Below are positions 43,513-52,014 of a stretch of DNA of 64,000 nt, piece by piece (the stretch's first letter is position 1; each line of letters opens with the position of its first letter). The position numbers were made by a program, and so were the translations under genes. Location: NCBI GenBank assembly GCA_964445525.1, contig CAYULA010000012.1:1-64000 (forward strand), given 5' to 3'. A model generated the notes under the pieces. It saw nothing but the letters and a program-made list of their open reading frames with translations. It was not told where the DNA came from and searched no databases. The stretch comes from Penumbrarchaeum sp964445525. Its GTDB lineage: Archaea; Thermoplasmatota; Penumbrarchaeia; Penumbrarchaeales; Penumbrarchaeaceae.

Positions 43513-43546
43513 GGTTTGACATCGAAAAAATCGGAGATTTTTCCTG
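43513..43546 (+). repeat. hairpin repeat, copy 3
   Basis: GGTTTGACATCG followed by AAAAAATC-GGA-GATTTTTC. The preceding ACGGGGTTTGA also matches the T-arm region of the tRNA-Met complement. Confidence 0.52.
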
Positions 43547-43550
43547 CATT

Positions 43551-43584
43551 GAGAGGACCTGTATCATCTGTAATATGTCCTCTC
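43551..43584 (+). repeat. inverted repeat
   Basis: GAGAGGAC and GTCCTCTC enclose an 18-base A/T-rich interior; perfect 8-bp stem. Confidence 0.45.
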
Positions 43585-43593
43585 AACGACCAA

Positions 43594-43617
43594 GGTTCAA
43601 ACCCCGGACCACGACAC
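43594..43617 (+). repeat. degenerate tRNA T-arm/3'-end fragment in inverse orientation
   Basis: GGTTCAAACCCCG then CC-CGACAC matches the tRNA-Met T-arm and 3' end but on the plus strand, with a few changes. No partner sequence forms a full tRNA, so it is a fragment. Confidence 0.45.
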
Positions 43618-43626
43618 AATATTCTC

Positions 43627-43651
43627 AACCTATCTGCTCTGCAGATAGGTT
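43627..43651 (-). terminator. hairpin just after the tRNA-Met 3' end
   Basis: Perfect 11-bp stem AACCTATCTGC/GCAGATAGGTT with a 3-base loop, six bases past the tRNA end. No T run follows, so it may act in processing rather than termination. Confidence 0.45.
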
Positions 43652-43657
43652 ATAAGT

Positions 43658-43776
43658 GTCGGGGACGGGGTTTGAACCCGCGACCTCCGGATTTCTCCGG
43701 GTACTTGGGAGCTCACATGTAATAGCCGCAAGGGCCCCTATGAGTCCGGCGCTCCACCAAGCTGAGCCACCCCGAC
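43658..43776 (-). tRNA. elongator tRNA-Met (CAT) with 46-base intron
   Basis: Exon 1 is 43739-43776, intron 43693-43738, exon 2 43658-43692 (minus strand). The acceptor stem GTCGGGG/CCCCGAC is perfect, as are the D arm GCTC/GAGC, anticodon stem CCGGA/TCCGG with loop CTCATAA, and T arm around TTCAAAC. The intron lies between positions 37 and 38, the standard archaeal place. The anticodon stem lacks the three G-C pairs of initiator tRNA, which favours elongator Met over initiator; CAU-decoding tRNA-Ile2 is the other option. CCA is not encoded. Confidence 0.9.
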
Positions 43777-43925
43777 ATGAATAAAAATACAGGGCTCAGG
43801 TCAACTGAACTGGGAGATACCATTGTTCTACTTAAAGATTATTTAATAGAAAATAGGCCAGACGTGGAGATCCGAGCAACCATTACATACAAAAATATTA
43901 TACATCCAGTGATCATCTCAGCTTC

Positions 43926-44345
43926 GTGCAAAGGATCCTCTTAATTTTTCCAATCGTTCTGATATTCATGTCAATTTCCGGTTGCACGGAGGACCTCGAA
44001 GGGACCTTGAAGCCGGACCTCGAGATCGAGGTCCTGCAATCCGAACACAGAAACGAGACCGAGGAAGGATACCTTCCCACATCCGGAAACACCTGGCTCT
44101 ACCTTACCCTGAATATAACAAACAACAATGAGGAAGGATCGGTCCCCATCACAGCTTACCATTTCTTCTTGATAAAAGGGGATGACGAGGTCTGGTGCAG
44201 GGGATTCGAGGGAGACGGGGAACCGAATATCTCACCGGAAGATACAGAGGAATTCATCATTTACTTCGAGATAAAAATCACCTCGACCTTCGACCGACTC
44301 GAATACAGGAGGACCCTGAAAGATCCTATCAGAATCGAACTCTAG
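43926..44345 (+). CDS. small secreted lipoprotein
   Basis: 139 aa with a GTG start, a hydrophobic signal and a lipobox-like SISGC at residues 16-20, so probably lipid-anchored outside. The mature part is a beta-rich domain with YLPTSGNTWLYLTLNITNN and ITAYHFFLIKGDDEVW, resembling DUF4352/telomeric-repeat-like Ig folds found in archaeal lipoproteins. A TATA-like AATATTATAC at 43894-43903, 28 bases before GTG, suggests a leaderless mRNA. Its stop overlaps the convergent surface protein gene by four bases. Confidence 0.8.
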   Translation: MQRILLIFPIVLIFMSISGCTEDLEGTLKPDLEIEVLQSEHRNETEEGYLPTSGNTWLYLTLNITNNNEEGSVPITAYHFFLIKGDDEVWCRGFEGDGEPNISPEDTEEFIIYFEIKITSTFDRLEYRRTLKDPIRIEL

Positions 44346-46747
44346 AATCTCGGCCCACCAGGTCTTCTCTGAGGTCCTCTTGGTTCGGGCCTTCTCCCGG
44401 GTCTTTCGGGAGGACCTCTTCTCTCAGGAAGACTGCCTCTTCTAACATCTCTGTCATGGGGCCTGTAATCGTACTTCCTCCTGCCGCCGATGCTCTCTAT
44501 GGAGGCATCCTCCGGCCTTGCCTTCGGTTTGGTGAAGATGAACAGCAGCGCGACTATGATGATGGCTATAAGTATCAGCACGGCGCCCACCATTATCTCC
44601 CAGCCGCTTCTTTCATCATCCTCATCATCGGGAATATCAATGGGGCCCATGTTCATTATCTCTATTTCCTGGTCGGCGATATTGGTTGCATTCACTTTCA
44701 AGGTACCCTGGTCACCCGGATCAAGTGCAAGGGGTGGAAGGTCTACATAGGAATCCGGGTCAATGTTCAGCGTTGTCATGTAGATTATCTCATCATCAAG
44801 CTGCACCGCAACGGTCATTCCGTTCACGGGTCCCGATCCGTTCAAATATATCCTGACGAAATACCTGTCGCTGTCGTCCTTTCTCAGCTGGAAATCAAGG
44901 TTCTGTGAGAGGGAGAGAACATCCACCAAAAGGCTGGCCTGGGCTATGGGCATACCGTTGTGAGATCCGGTAATGGTAATGGACCTGGACCCGGTAAAAC
45001 CGGGTTCTGCCTGGACTATGATATTCTTGGTATCCCCGGGCCTGATCGGAGAATCAATCATGATGCTGAGTCCGTTTATCTGGTTCACGGACAGTTCAAT
45101 CTGATCGTAGGCTTCCGCCCCTACGAGAGTGATCTGACTGGTTCGCGTATTCCCTCCCTTGTCGTATAGAACAAGTGTTGAAGGCTGAACCGATATGGAG
45201 AAACCACCGCCTGCAGGTACCACCCTGACAGTAACCTCCCCCGATCTCTCCATACTTCCGACAGTGACCGTGACATTCAATCTGAAGTTCCTCTCCCCCC
45301 TGGAAAGCGGATCGAGAACCACAGGTATCTTCAGGGACTCTCCCTGTTCAAGGGTCTGGAACCTGTCGTAGATAACATCCACGAGGTCCCCTCCGGTGAT
45401 ATCCACCACCAGATCTCCGGCCACACTTCCCCTCGGGACAACCTCCACATCGAACTGCTGGGTTGAATCAACGTCAACCTCCACGACCTCCTGGGGAAGA
45501 ATGAGATCAAGACCGTCCTCCTGATGGTAGAGCATCTCTATCCACCCGGCAAGATTTGCCAGCATTACCTCGTTTCCTTCATGCCGATCCGTCACATCCG
45601 CGACCTCTACCCCGGCAAATTCCAGTCTTATGTCCTCTGCCTCCGTCTTCCAGGCTGTTTCAGCAATTATCTCGCCTTCGACCTCGATGACCTGGGTAAC
45701 GATGTTGTAATAACCGGTGACCATCGCCTCGTCACCATCGTTTGCCGGATTGAAATCGCCAATTGCAAGGCCCTCGATAGCGGAGCTCTCTCCGGCAGCG
45801 GTCTGAGCCTGGAAGACATCCTTCCTCTCGAAAACACCGCCGGATTCCCAGAACACCCGGCACCAACCTGACAGACCCGCGGTGATCAACTCGTTTCCCG
45901 CATGACCTGACCAGAATTCACCCAGCCTGACATTTGCTATGAGATTCTCCTGATTCCTGAAGAGAATCTGCTGATCCCAGTTTGTGCCGTTTCTGTGGAC
46001 CTGAACAAGAGAAGAATCGGTCCCGCCAAACTCGTTCCATCCCGAGGTTGTAATGTAGATCTCATCTCCGGATTTGGTGGAATCGGCATCACCCACATCG
46101 ATGGCTTTTACAGCGTCGGGAACCTCTATCTCCACATAATCAAAGCCCGATCCGGTCCTGTATACGTATCTCAGATACCTGTCGGGTTCGATCTGATCGT
46201 TTATCATGGACCCCAGCAATATCTCGTCACCGGGTGCCGGATCAACATCGGCCACCTCGATGTCGAATATCCGAATTTTTTTGGTATCATCGTACATGGG
46301 ATTTGTATGAATGATGGTATGTGTCCAGAGATCGGATTCCCTGTAAATGGCATATAAATTACCGGAGTATCCTCCCACGAGAATTTCGGGTCCTTCATTT
46401 TCATCCAGAACATCGGCTACCACAAGATCGAAGAGGCCCCTGTCTGTCCCCTGTGGCCCCTCTTCCTGCCAGATGGGAAGTGCCCTCAGACTTCCGTCGG
46501 GTTGAGGATCGATCATGACCACGTTTCCCGAAAAGTCGCAGAAGGCCACTTCCGTCTCACCGTCTCCATCCAGGTCCCCGGCGCCCATTCCTCCGCTCAG
46601 CGATCTTGTAGAATTGTAGATTCTCTCCGATCCGAAATAACCAAGAGCCCCGCTCTCCTCCTGGCCGCTGACACCCGGAAAAGCCCCCAGAAAGAGGATT
46701 ACAACCATGAATAATGCAATTTTCAAATCTCCGGACAATAATCTCAC
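44342..46747 (-). CDS. large membrane-anchored beta-propeller surface protein, 801 aa
   Basis: Signal peptide (~1-29, ending GVSGQ). A seven-fold-like FG-GAP/VCBS region (~35-430) has repeated D-x-D-x-D segments such as GDLDGDGETEVAF, VADVDPAPGDEIL and GDFNPANDGDEAM. Ig-like beta domains (~430-700) follow, then a transmembrane helix (~714-738). The cytoplasmic tail of about 63 residues is rich in Arg, Pro and Gly (RRGPPERPGRRPEPRGP). Integrin-like propellers bind calcium and ligands. The basic tail might bind nucleic acid or acidic partners, which is speculative. Confidence 0.83.
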   Translation of the reverse strand: MRLLSGDLKIALFMVVILFLGAFPGVSGQEESGALGYFGSERIYNSTRSLSGGMGAGDLDGDGETEVAFCDFSGNVVMIDPQPDGSLRALPIWQEEGPQGTDRGLFDLVVADVLDENEGPEILVGGYSGNLYAIYRESDLWTHTIIHTNPMYDDTKKIRIFDIEVADVDPAPGDEILLGSMINDQIEPDRYLRYVYRTGSGFDYVEIEVPDAVKAIDVGDADSTKSGDEIYITTSGWNEFGGTDSSLVQVHRNGTNWDQQILFRNQENLIANVRLGEFWSGHAGNELITAGLSGWCRVFWESGGVFERKDVFQAQTAAGESSAIEGLAIGDFNPANDGDEAMVTGYYNIVTQVIEVEGEIIAETAWKTEAEDIRLEFAGVEVADVTDRHEGNEVMLANLAGWIEMLYHQEDGLDLILPQEVVEVDVDSTQQFDVEVVPRGSVAGDLVVDITGGDLVDVIYDRFQTLEQGESLKIPVVLDPLSRGERNFRLNVTVTVGSMERSGEVTVRVVPAGGGFSISVQPSTLVLYDKGGNTRTSQITLVGAEAYDQIELSVNQINGLSIMIDSPIRPGDTKNIIVQAEPGFTGSRSITITGSHNGMPIAQASLLVDVLSLSQNLDFQLRKDDSDRYFVRIYLNGSGPVNGMTVAVQLDDEIIYMTTLNIDPDSYVDLPPLALDPGDQGTLKVNATNIADQEIEIMNMGPIDIPDDEDDERSGWEIMVGAVLILIAIIIVALLFIFTKPKARPEDASIESIGGRRKYDYRPHDRDVRRGSLPERRGPPERPGRRPEPRGPQRRPGGPRF

Positions 46748-46770
46748 CCGTTTACATCGACCGCGTCCCT

Positions 46771-46782
46771 ATATTTATATAT
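46771..46782 (+). promoter_or_regulatory. TATA box of the three-gene surface operon
   Basis: ATATTTATATAT about 30 bases before ATG 46809, implying an almost leaderless mRNA; this excludes the upstream in-frame ATG at 46707. Confidence 0.55.
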
Positions 46783-46808
46783 TTTTTGATCCGGTATACC
46801 GAGCCACA

Positions 46809-47294
46809 ATGCCGCCACCAGTGTACCGGAATATTCAAAAAGGGAACGGACCGATTATTAAACGGAGGGTCCCCATAGGAACCGCAAGGAGCCTGGCAGT
46901 GGTCGCAGCCGGTCTCCTGGTCCTTATTGCAGGCTGCATTGTTGCAGTCTACAGGGACCGGGAGATGGACCGGGAAACCGAACTAGGATCCGAATCCCGG
47001 ACCGCTTTGCCCGTTCTTATGTCCTCTTACGGCGGGACCTCGGGAGCACTCTCCGTCGATGAGATGCTGTCCGATCCGGAAAGGGTGTCCGAGATTGAAC
47101 CCTTCGAAGGAAAGGTGGCCAGGATCAGGTTGATACTCCCCGATGGGGAAGAGATAACCGTCCTGGTACCGGACGAGTCCGCCTTCGGATCTCATCCAAA
47201 GGAAAGGGAAAACATGCATTCGGAATTCGTGCCTGTGGAGCTATCAAGCGCAACTGTGATCCCGGGAAGGATCGAGGTGACTCTGTATGGATGA
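46809..47294 (+). CDS. membrane-anchored secreted protein, first of three overlapping genes
   Basis: 161 aa. A basic N-terminus of ~32 residues (QKGNGPIIKRRVPIGTARS) precedes one hydrophobic helix (LAVVAAGLLVLIAGCIVAVY), then an outer beta-rich domain with VARIRLILPDGEEITVLVPD. The layout is pseudopilin-like, but no canonical prepilin peptidase site is certain. The next gene starts 8 bases before its stop. No family recognised. The three genes probably form one surface assembly. Confidence 0.75.
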   Translation: MPPPVYRNIQKGNGPIIKRRVPIGTARSLAVVAAGLLVLIAGCIVAVYRDREMDRETELGSESRTALPVLMSSYGGTSGALSVDEMLSDPERVSEIEPFEGKVARIRLILPDGEEITVLVPDESAFGSHPKERENMHSEFVPVELSSATVIPGRIEVTLYG

Positions 47295-47832
47295 AAAACC
47301 TCTTGATCTGAGGGCGGAAGACGAAGGCGGAAGATCCTTCAGACTTCCGATGAGAACCGCCATCTTCATGGCCCTCACACTTGCCGCAGCCGGAATACTG
47401 GTAGCGGCTGTCCTGCCCGAGATCCTGGAAGATCCGAAAGAATCCGGTATCGATCCGTATTCCACCCCCCTAAGCGTGGTTCTGTCTTCAACCGTCGAAA
47501 GCATGGAAGTGGATGAGAAACAGTACAGCGACCTTTCCGTTCCGACTGCCTATTACATACTGCTATCAGAATCCGATTCCAACATGTCAGGGACAGATTC
47601 ATTAATGTCTGGATACCTTAATTTTATCTTGGGAGATGATACGCCTTATGAACTGACCATTTCCTCCGGACAGGGCTGGTCCTCCGAAAGGAGCCATACC
47701 ATATCCAATGCCGGACCGGAGGAGATTCAACCGCAGTCCGCAAGCCAGGATGTGATTGTGGACATTGTTGACGGTCAGGAGGTGTCCATCAACTTCGAAC
47801 TGAAGGTATGGGAGGTCCAGGATGAAGACTAA
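47287..47832 (+). CDS. membrane-anchored secreted protein, second of three overlapping genes
   Basis: 181 aa. A charged N-terminus (~22 residues) is followed by one hydrophobic segment (TAIFMALTLAAAGILVAAVL) and a Ser/Asp-rich outer domain with a few beta-strand-like stretches (AYYILLSES, VDIVDGQEVSINFELKVWEV). The start follows GAGGTGA and overlaps both neighbours (8 and 11 bases). Not recognised. Confidence 0.74.
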   Translation: MDEKPLDLRAEDEGGRSFRLPMRTAIFMALTLAAAGILVAAVLPEILEDPKESGIDPYSTPLSVVLSSTVESMEVDEKQYSDLSVPTAYYILLSESDSNMSGTDSLMSGYLNFILGDDTPYELTISSGQGWSSERSHTISNAGPEEIQPQSASQDVIVDIVDGQEVSINFELKVWEVQDED

Positions 47833-50623
47833 AGACATAACAGCCCCCGTGATCGCCATGGTGATAGTGATGGCAATTGTTGGAGCAGGTGCGGTTTACA
47901 TTCTTACCAGCGGGGAGCCCGAAACCGACCCGTCACCTGTTGAACTTGGTCCTATCACCCAGAGGATGTCATCACTGACAACAACACTCTCCTCCGAAAG
48001 GGGTTCGATCCCAATCGATGAATTCCAGGAGGAGATGGAAGGCAGGTTATCCACCTGGGTTTCCAATTCCAATCCCCTCGTTCCCGGTTATTCCGTTGAA
48101 CTGGAATCACATGACGTTGTGGTCACCGAATCACTACTCTCCCTTGACATACCGCTTCCCTCGTCTGCCATGGAAAGATCGGATGGAACTCTGATGCCCG
48201 ATCACAGGATGTTCGGGTCCTCCGGGTCAAGGTCCATGGTACCCTCCGTCAGGACGGATGTTGTTTTGACCCTCGCTCTCGATCCCCAGAACGGAGGGTA
48301 TCTTCGATACGAGGTTATCTCATATTCCACAGAGACCGTTGACCCCGAGAGAGCTCTTTCATCCCTGCTGAATATGCTCGAAGATGATACCAGTTCATGG
48401 TATTCCAGATTCGCCAGGGATATGGAATACATTCTGACTTCCCTGGTCAGGTTGAGGGCCGCAAATGGAGTCGGAACGGAATTCTCGGACTCCTATCTCA
48501 ATCTACTAAACGGTGGTGACGTTGAACTTGCAGCGAATTTCGCCCTCGCATCGGCTTTGACAAGGTACACCGGTAAGGTACCCCCTAACCTGGCCTCTTC
48601 AATTGACGAACATTTCTCCAGGCTTCAGTTGAAACCGGTTATGAATCCGTCGGGAAACAGGTTGTGGGGAACCTCGGAGACCGAGAATTACAGGGATTAT
48701 ATGACCCTTTCCAGAAACAGTCCCCAGAGGAGGACCGCAGAAGACCTTCTTTCGCTTCAGAACACCTTCGGACACTCGGATACAGCGGATCTGTTCCTGA
48801 GATACCTCTATCTGGACAGGACCGGAAAAACACTCGGAAGGACCGAAGCACTTGATTTCCAGTCAACCCTGAAGGAGAGCCAGTTGCTGAATCCAAGACA
48901 GCCAACAGACGAATTCGATCCCTATTCTCTCGAACACCACCCATCATTCCCATCATACCAGGGGATGGATGTGATGAGTTCACGATCACTCCTGTCCGGC
49001 AACAGGACACTCGGAACAATCAAACCCACATTCGACACGGAATTCCTTGTCCTCGGAAAGGACCTTCTTGTAAAGGGAATTCACGATTACAATGCCTGGT
49101 ATACCAATGCCAATCTCTCCCTTTCCGACGAGGATCTCATAGCCACCGGAAACGGGAGCCAGATCAATCCAACAAGATGCGGAGCAATACCCCCTCCCCC
49201 GCAGCCTCCCAATCATGATTACAGGATACAGTGGGACCTGGATATCCAGGGAACCTTCGAAGTATCCGCGGATTCCGTGGGCTGGTCAGGTAACACTTAT
49301 GATCCCTCAAAAATCCAGCGTACCATCAATTTCTCTTTCCCCGCAAGAATATACTCGGGAACGGGTACACTGGTGGACGAGGGATTCGAGGGCCATCTCA
49401 GAAACATCAACACCGGCAAGCAGTTCTACACGCCCATCTCCACGGGCTGGCTCATCACCCCCATTGCCAATGCAACAGAATACTTCGAATCCAGGACCTG
49501 GCCCGAACTCAAAAATGCATTCGGAGCATTGACATCACTGGCAAGAAGTTCCGGGTGGGCCGACGAGAACCTCCAGGCTCTGGAATCCAGACAGTCCATC
49601 CATGCCTCCTCCATGGCAGCACTCTCCTCGCTGGAATCCTGGATGGAGAACAGCGATGCCCGGGAAGATCTTCACATATTCCACAACAACAAGATAAGGA
49701 TACCCGGCATAGACATCAATGATCTGGGTCCTCTCAGGATTGACGGCCATCAACTTCATTTCGGCTATTCTCTGGCAAGGGACAGGATGGAGATAAAATC
49801 CGATCTTCCCCAGGGCAGACTCTCGATCATCCTGGGACCTATCTCCGGCGGCGATCTGAAGGTTGAAGCGGAGGTTGAACTCTGGTCGGGAACCAGAATT
49901 GAGCTTGACATAGACGACGGCACCTTCTCCCTCCACGGCAATTTCGACGGATACAACGTTAATGAGGGTTCCAAGATTCCAAAGCAGCCAATTGATACCC
50001 TTCTAACCACACTATCGATGTCTTCCATCAGTTCTCCCGAGATGAAAGTTGAGATCCCCGACAGACCCTCCCCCTACATCTCTCCTGAAGATATCCCGGA
50101 TATGTCGGATCTCGAGGTCTATGCCTCGGTCGTCCTCCTCGGGGATGAGACAAATGATCTCATGGACGAGGTCCCGGATACATACGGACACGGCGTGAAA
50201 ACCCTGTTCGAGAGACTGGTTCCCCTTGCCGATGATAACCGGCTATCCATTGGCATCCGCATCCGGTTCGAGGGAAGCACCCTTCCGTCTCTTTCCAGGT
50301 CGGTTGTATTCACCTCCCTCAATGCAGATGACCTCCGCGGTCTGGAAAGGATGAACCTGATAGACCAGATCATACTGGATACGATTATGGGCGCGAGAAT
50401 TCGAATACCCGGTGTCATCGGAGAGGAGGTCCTGCTTCTCGAAGAGACCCCTGCATGGTCCCTCCATGTTCCCGGAGGCTTTACCCAGGGCTACGTAATG
50501 ACAGCGGTTCACGTATCACCGCTGGGTCAGGCAACCTTCTCATATTTCGCTTCCGAAGATCCGGCTTCAGCGGTGGACAACTGGATAGTACAACCCGGGG
50601 AGACTCCTTCACCCCTGTGGTAA
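47822..50623 (+). CDS. large membrane-anchored secreted protein, third of three overlapping genes
   Basis: 933 aa with one N-terminal transmembrane helix directly after MKTKDITAP (VIAMVIVMAIVGAGAVYIL). The rest is outside. About residues 50-300 are mixed helical (SLTTTLSSERGSIPIDEF; NLASSIDEHFSRLQLKP). The C-terminal two thirds are beta-rich with GPISGGDLKVEAEVELWSG and PDMSDLEVYASVVLL. No known domain. The start follows GGAGGTCC. It overlaps the purB stop by 15 bases on the other strand. Probably a pilus-like or adhesin component, by position and topology only. Confidence 0.77.
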   Translation: MKTKDITAPVIAMVIVMAIVGAGAVYILTSGEPETDPSPVELGPITQRMSSLTTTLSSERGSIPIDEFQEEMEGRLSTWVSNSNPLVPGYSVELESHDVVVTESLLSLDIPLPSSAMERSDGTLMPDHRMFGSSGSRSMVPSVRTDVVLTLALDPQNGGYLRYEVISYSTETVDPERALSSLLNMLEDDTSSWYSRFARDMEYILTSLVRLRAANGVGTEFSDSYLNLLNGGDVELAANFALASALTRYTGKVPPNLASSIDEHFSRLQLKPVMNPSGNRLWGTSETENYRDYMTLSRNSPQRRTAEDLLSLQNTFGHSDTADLFLRYLYLDRTGKTLGRTEALDFQSTLKESQLLNPRQPTDEFDPYSLEHHPSFPSYQGMDVMSSRSLLSGNRTLGTIKPTFDTEFLVLGKDLLVKGIHDYNAWYTNANLSLSDEDLIATGNGSQINPTRCGAIPPPPQPPNHDYRIQWDLDIQGTFEVSADSVGWSGNTYDPSKIQRTINFSFPARIYSGTGTLVDEGFEGHLRNINTGKQFYTPISTGWLITPIANATEYFESRTWPELKNAFGALTSLARSSGWADENLQALESRQSIHASSMAALSSLESWMENSDAREDLHIFHNNKIRIPGIDINDLGPLRIDGHQLHFGYSLARDRMEIKSDLPQGRLSIILGPISGGDLKVEAEVELWSGTRIELDIDDGTFSLHGNFDGYNVNEGSKIPKQPIDTLLTTLSMSSISSPEMKVEIPDRPSPYISPEDIPDMSDLEVYASVVLLGDETNDLMDEVPDTYGHGVKTLFERLVPLADDNRLSIGIRIRFEGSTLPSLSRSVVFTSLNADDLRGLERMNLIDQIILDTIMGARIRIPGVIGEEVLLLEETPAWSLHVPGGFTQGYVMTAVHVSPLGQATFSYFASEDPASAVDNWIVQPGETPSPLW

Positions 50624-51958
50624 AGCCTTTTTCAGTATCGAATCGATCCTCTCCCCTGATGTGCCAATGTAATTGGTCGGATCGAGTCTATTTTTCAATT
50701 CATCTTCGTTTAACAATAAGGTTATCCGTTCATCTTCGAGAAGGGCCTCGAGGTAATCCTTGCCCTGATAATGGGCCATGGCCGCTCTCCTGGTAGCCTC
50801 ATGGGCATCCTGTCTTCCCATACCTTTCTCGCACAGTGCCATGATCACGGATTCGGCCATGATCACATCCCCCGCTTTTCTCAGGTTGTCTGCGATCCTG
50901 TCCTCGTTGACTATCAGGTTCTTTATCACACCCGATATCTTGCTCATGATATCATCGGCCAGTATCATCATGTGGGGAAGGATGAATCTCTCTGATGATG
51001 AGTTGGACAGGTCCCGCTCGTTCCACTGGACACCGTTTTCGAATTCGGGTATCAGGAATCCCCTGAGGGTTCTTGCGAGTCCTGTTATGTTCTCGCAGGT
51101 TATGGGATTCCTCTTGTGGGACATGGTGGAGGACCCCACCTGCTTTTTGGTATCGAAGGATTCCTGGAGCTCCCCGATCTCCGGCCTCTGAAGGGTCCTG
51201 ATCTCGGTTGCTATCTTTTCTATAGTTACCGAGAGATTGCAGAGCGCGGAGAGCAGTTCCAGCATCCTGTCTCTCTGGACGATCTGGGTTGCGGCTTCCT
51301 CGACTCCCAGCCCCAGGTCCTCCATCACTGCCCTCTCGATATCCAGACCGTCATCACCGAGCGCCGCACCTGTCCCGACAGCTCCTGACATCTTCCCCAC
51401 AAGCAAGCGTGGCCTCATTTCCTTCAATCTGTTCCTGTGCCTCATGACCTCAGCAAGCCAGACAGCCATTTTCATGCCAAGGGTTATGGGGATGGCAAAC
51501 TGCCCATGGGTCCTGCCCACCATTACAAGCCCCCTGTATTTTTTCACTTTTTCCGAGAGATTTCCAATCAGAGAGGATATTCCCTCATCGAGTATATCCA
51601 GACCCTCCCTCATCTGGATGGCAAGGGCGGTGTCCACAATATCATACGAGGTAGCTCCCAGATGTATGAAGTTTCCTGCATCGTTTTCGCAAACCTCGCC
51701 ATGAGCATGAACAATTGCCATGATATCATGCCTGATCTCGGATTCGATCTCGTCCACACGATCTATTGAAACAAAATCAAGTGATGCTTTTTTTGTTATC
51801 TCGGCCGCAGCTTCTTTTGGGATATTCCCGAACCCTGCGTGAGCCCTTGCCAGGGCCGCCTCCACCTCAAGGCACCTCGAGATCCTCGAGGCATGGCTCA
51901 TTACTTTTTTCATGACTTCTCTTCCGTACCTGTGATCCAGGGGACATACGGGCTCCAT
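50609..51958 (-). CDS. purB: adenylosuccinate lyase
   Basis: Acts twice in purine synthesis: cleaves SAICAR to AICAR and adenylosuccinate to AMP, each releasing fumarate. The 449-aa product has the family signature SSTMSHKRNPITCENI, the catalytic-His segments VGRTHGQFAIP and HAHGEVCE, and HLGATSYDIVDTA. The start follows AGGTGAG. Single gene here. The stop lies inside the 3' end of the convergent surface gene. Confidence 0.95.
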   Translation of the reverse strand: MEPVCPLDHRYGREVMKKVMSHASRISRCLEVEAALARAHAGFGNIPKEAAAEITKKASLDFVSIDRVDEIESEIRHDIMAIVHAHGEVCENDAGNFIHLGATSYDIVDTALAIQMREGLDILDEGISSLIGNLSEKVKKYRGLVMVGRTHGQFAIPITLGMKMAVWLAEVMRHRNRLKEMRPRLLVGKMSGAVGTGAALGDDGLDIERAVMEDLGLGVEEAATQIVQRDRMLELLSALCNLSVTIEKIATEIRTLQRPEIGELQESFDTKKQVGSSTMSHKRNPITCENITGLARTLRGFLIPEFENGVQWNERDLSNSSSERFILPHMMILADDIMSKISGVIKNLIVNEDRIADNLRKAGDVIMAESVIMALCEKGMGRQDAHEATRRAAMAHYQGKDYLEALLEDERITLLLNEDELKNRLDPTNYIGTSGERIDSILKKALPQG

Positions 51959-52014
51959 GCAGGCTCACCTGAAAACATGGAAGTGATATCTTTGACATAT
52001 ATCTGTCGCAGAAT

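Larger units (their letters stand above)
43129..43657. other. 530-base region of hairpins and tRNA-derived fragments, no gene
   Basis: No coding frame is convincing. The stretch holds three related A/T hairpin repeats, two larger inverted repeats, a small CACAATC-GAA-GATTGTG hairpin (43231-43247), partial copies of the 3' end of the neighbouring tRNA in both orientations, and an 11-bp perfect hairpin next to the tRNA. It looks like a recombination scar or a structured RNA locus. Confidence 0.6.

Noticed and set aside
43163..43546. Three similar hairpin repeats as a CRISPR array
   Set aside because: Repeats are diverged, spaced unevenly by about 165-185 bases, and no cas genes are present.
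43594..43617. Second tRNA gene on the plus strand
   Set aside because: Only a T-arm-like piece is present; no acceptor, D or anticodon arm can be paired with it.
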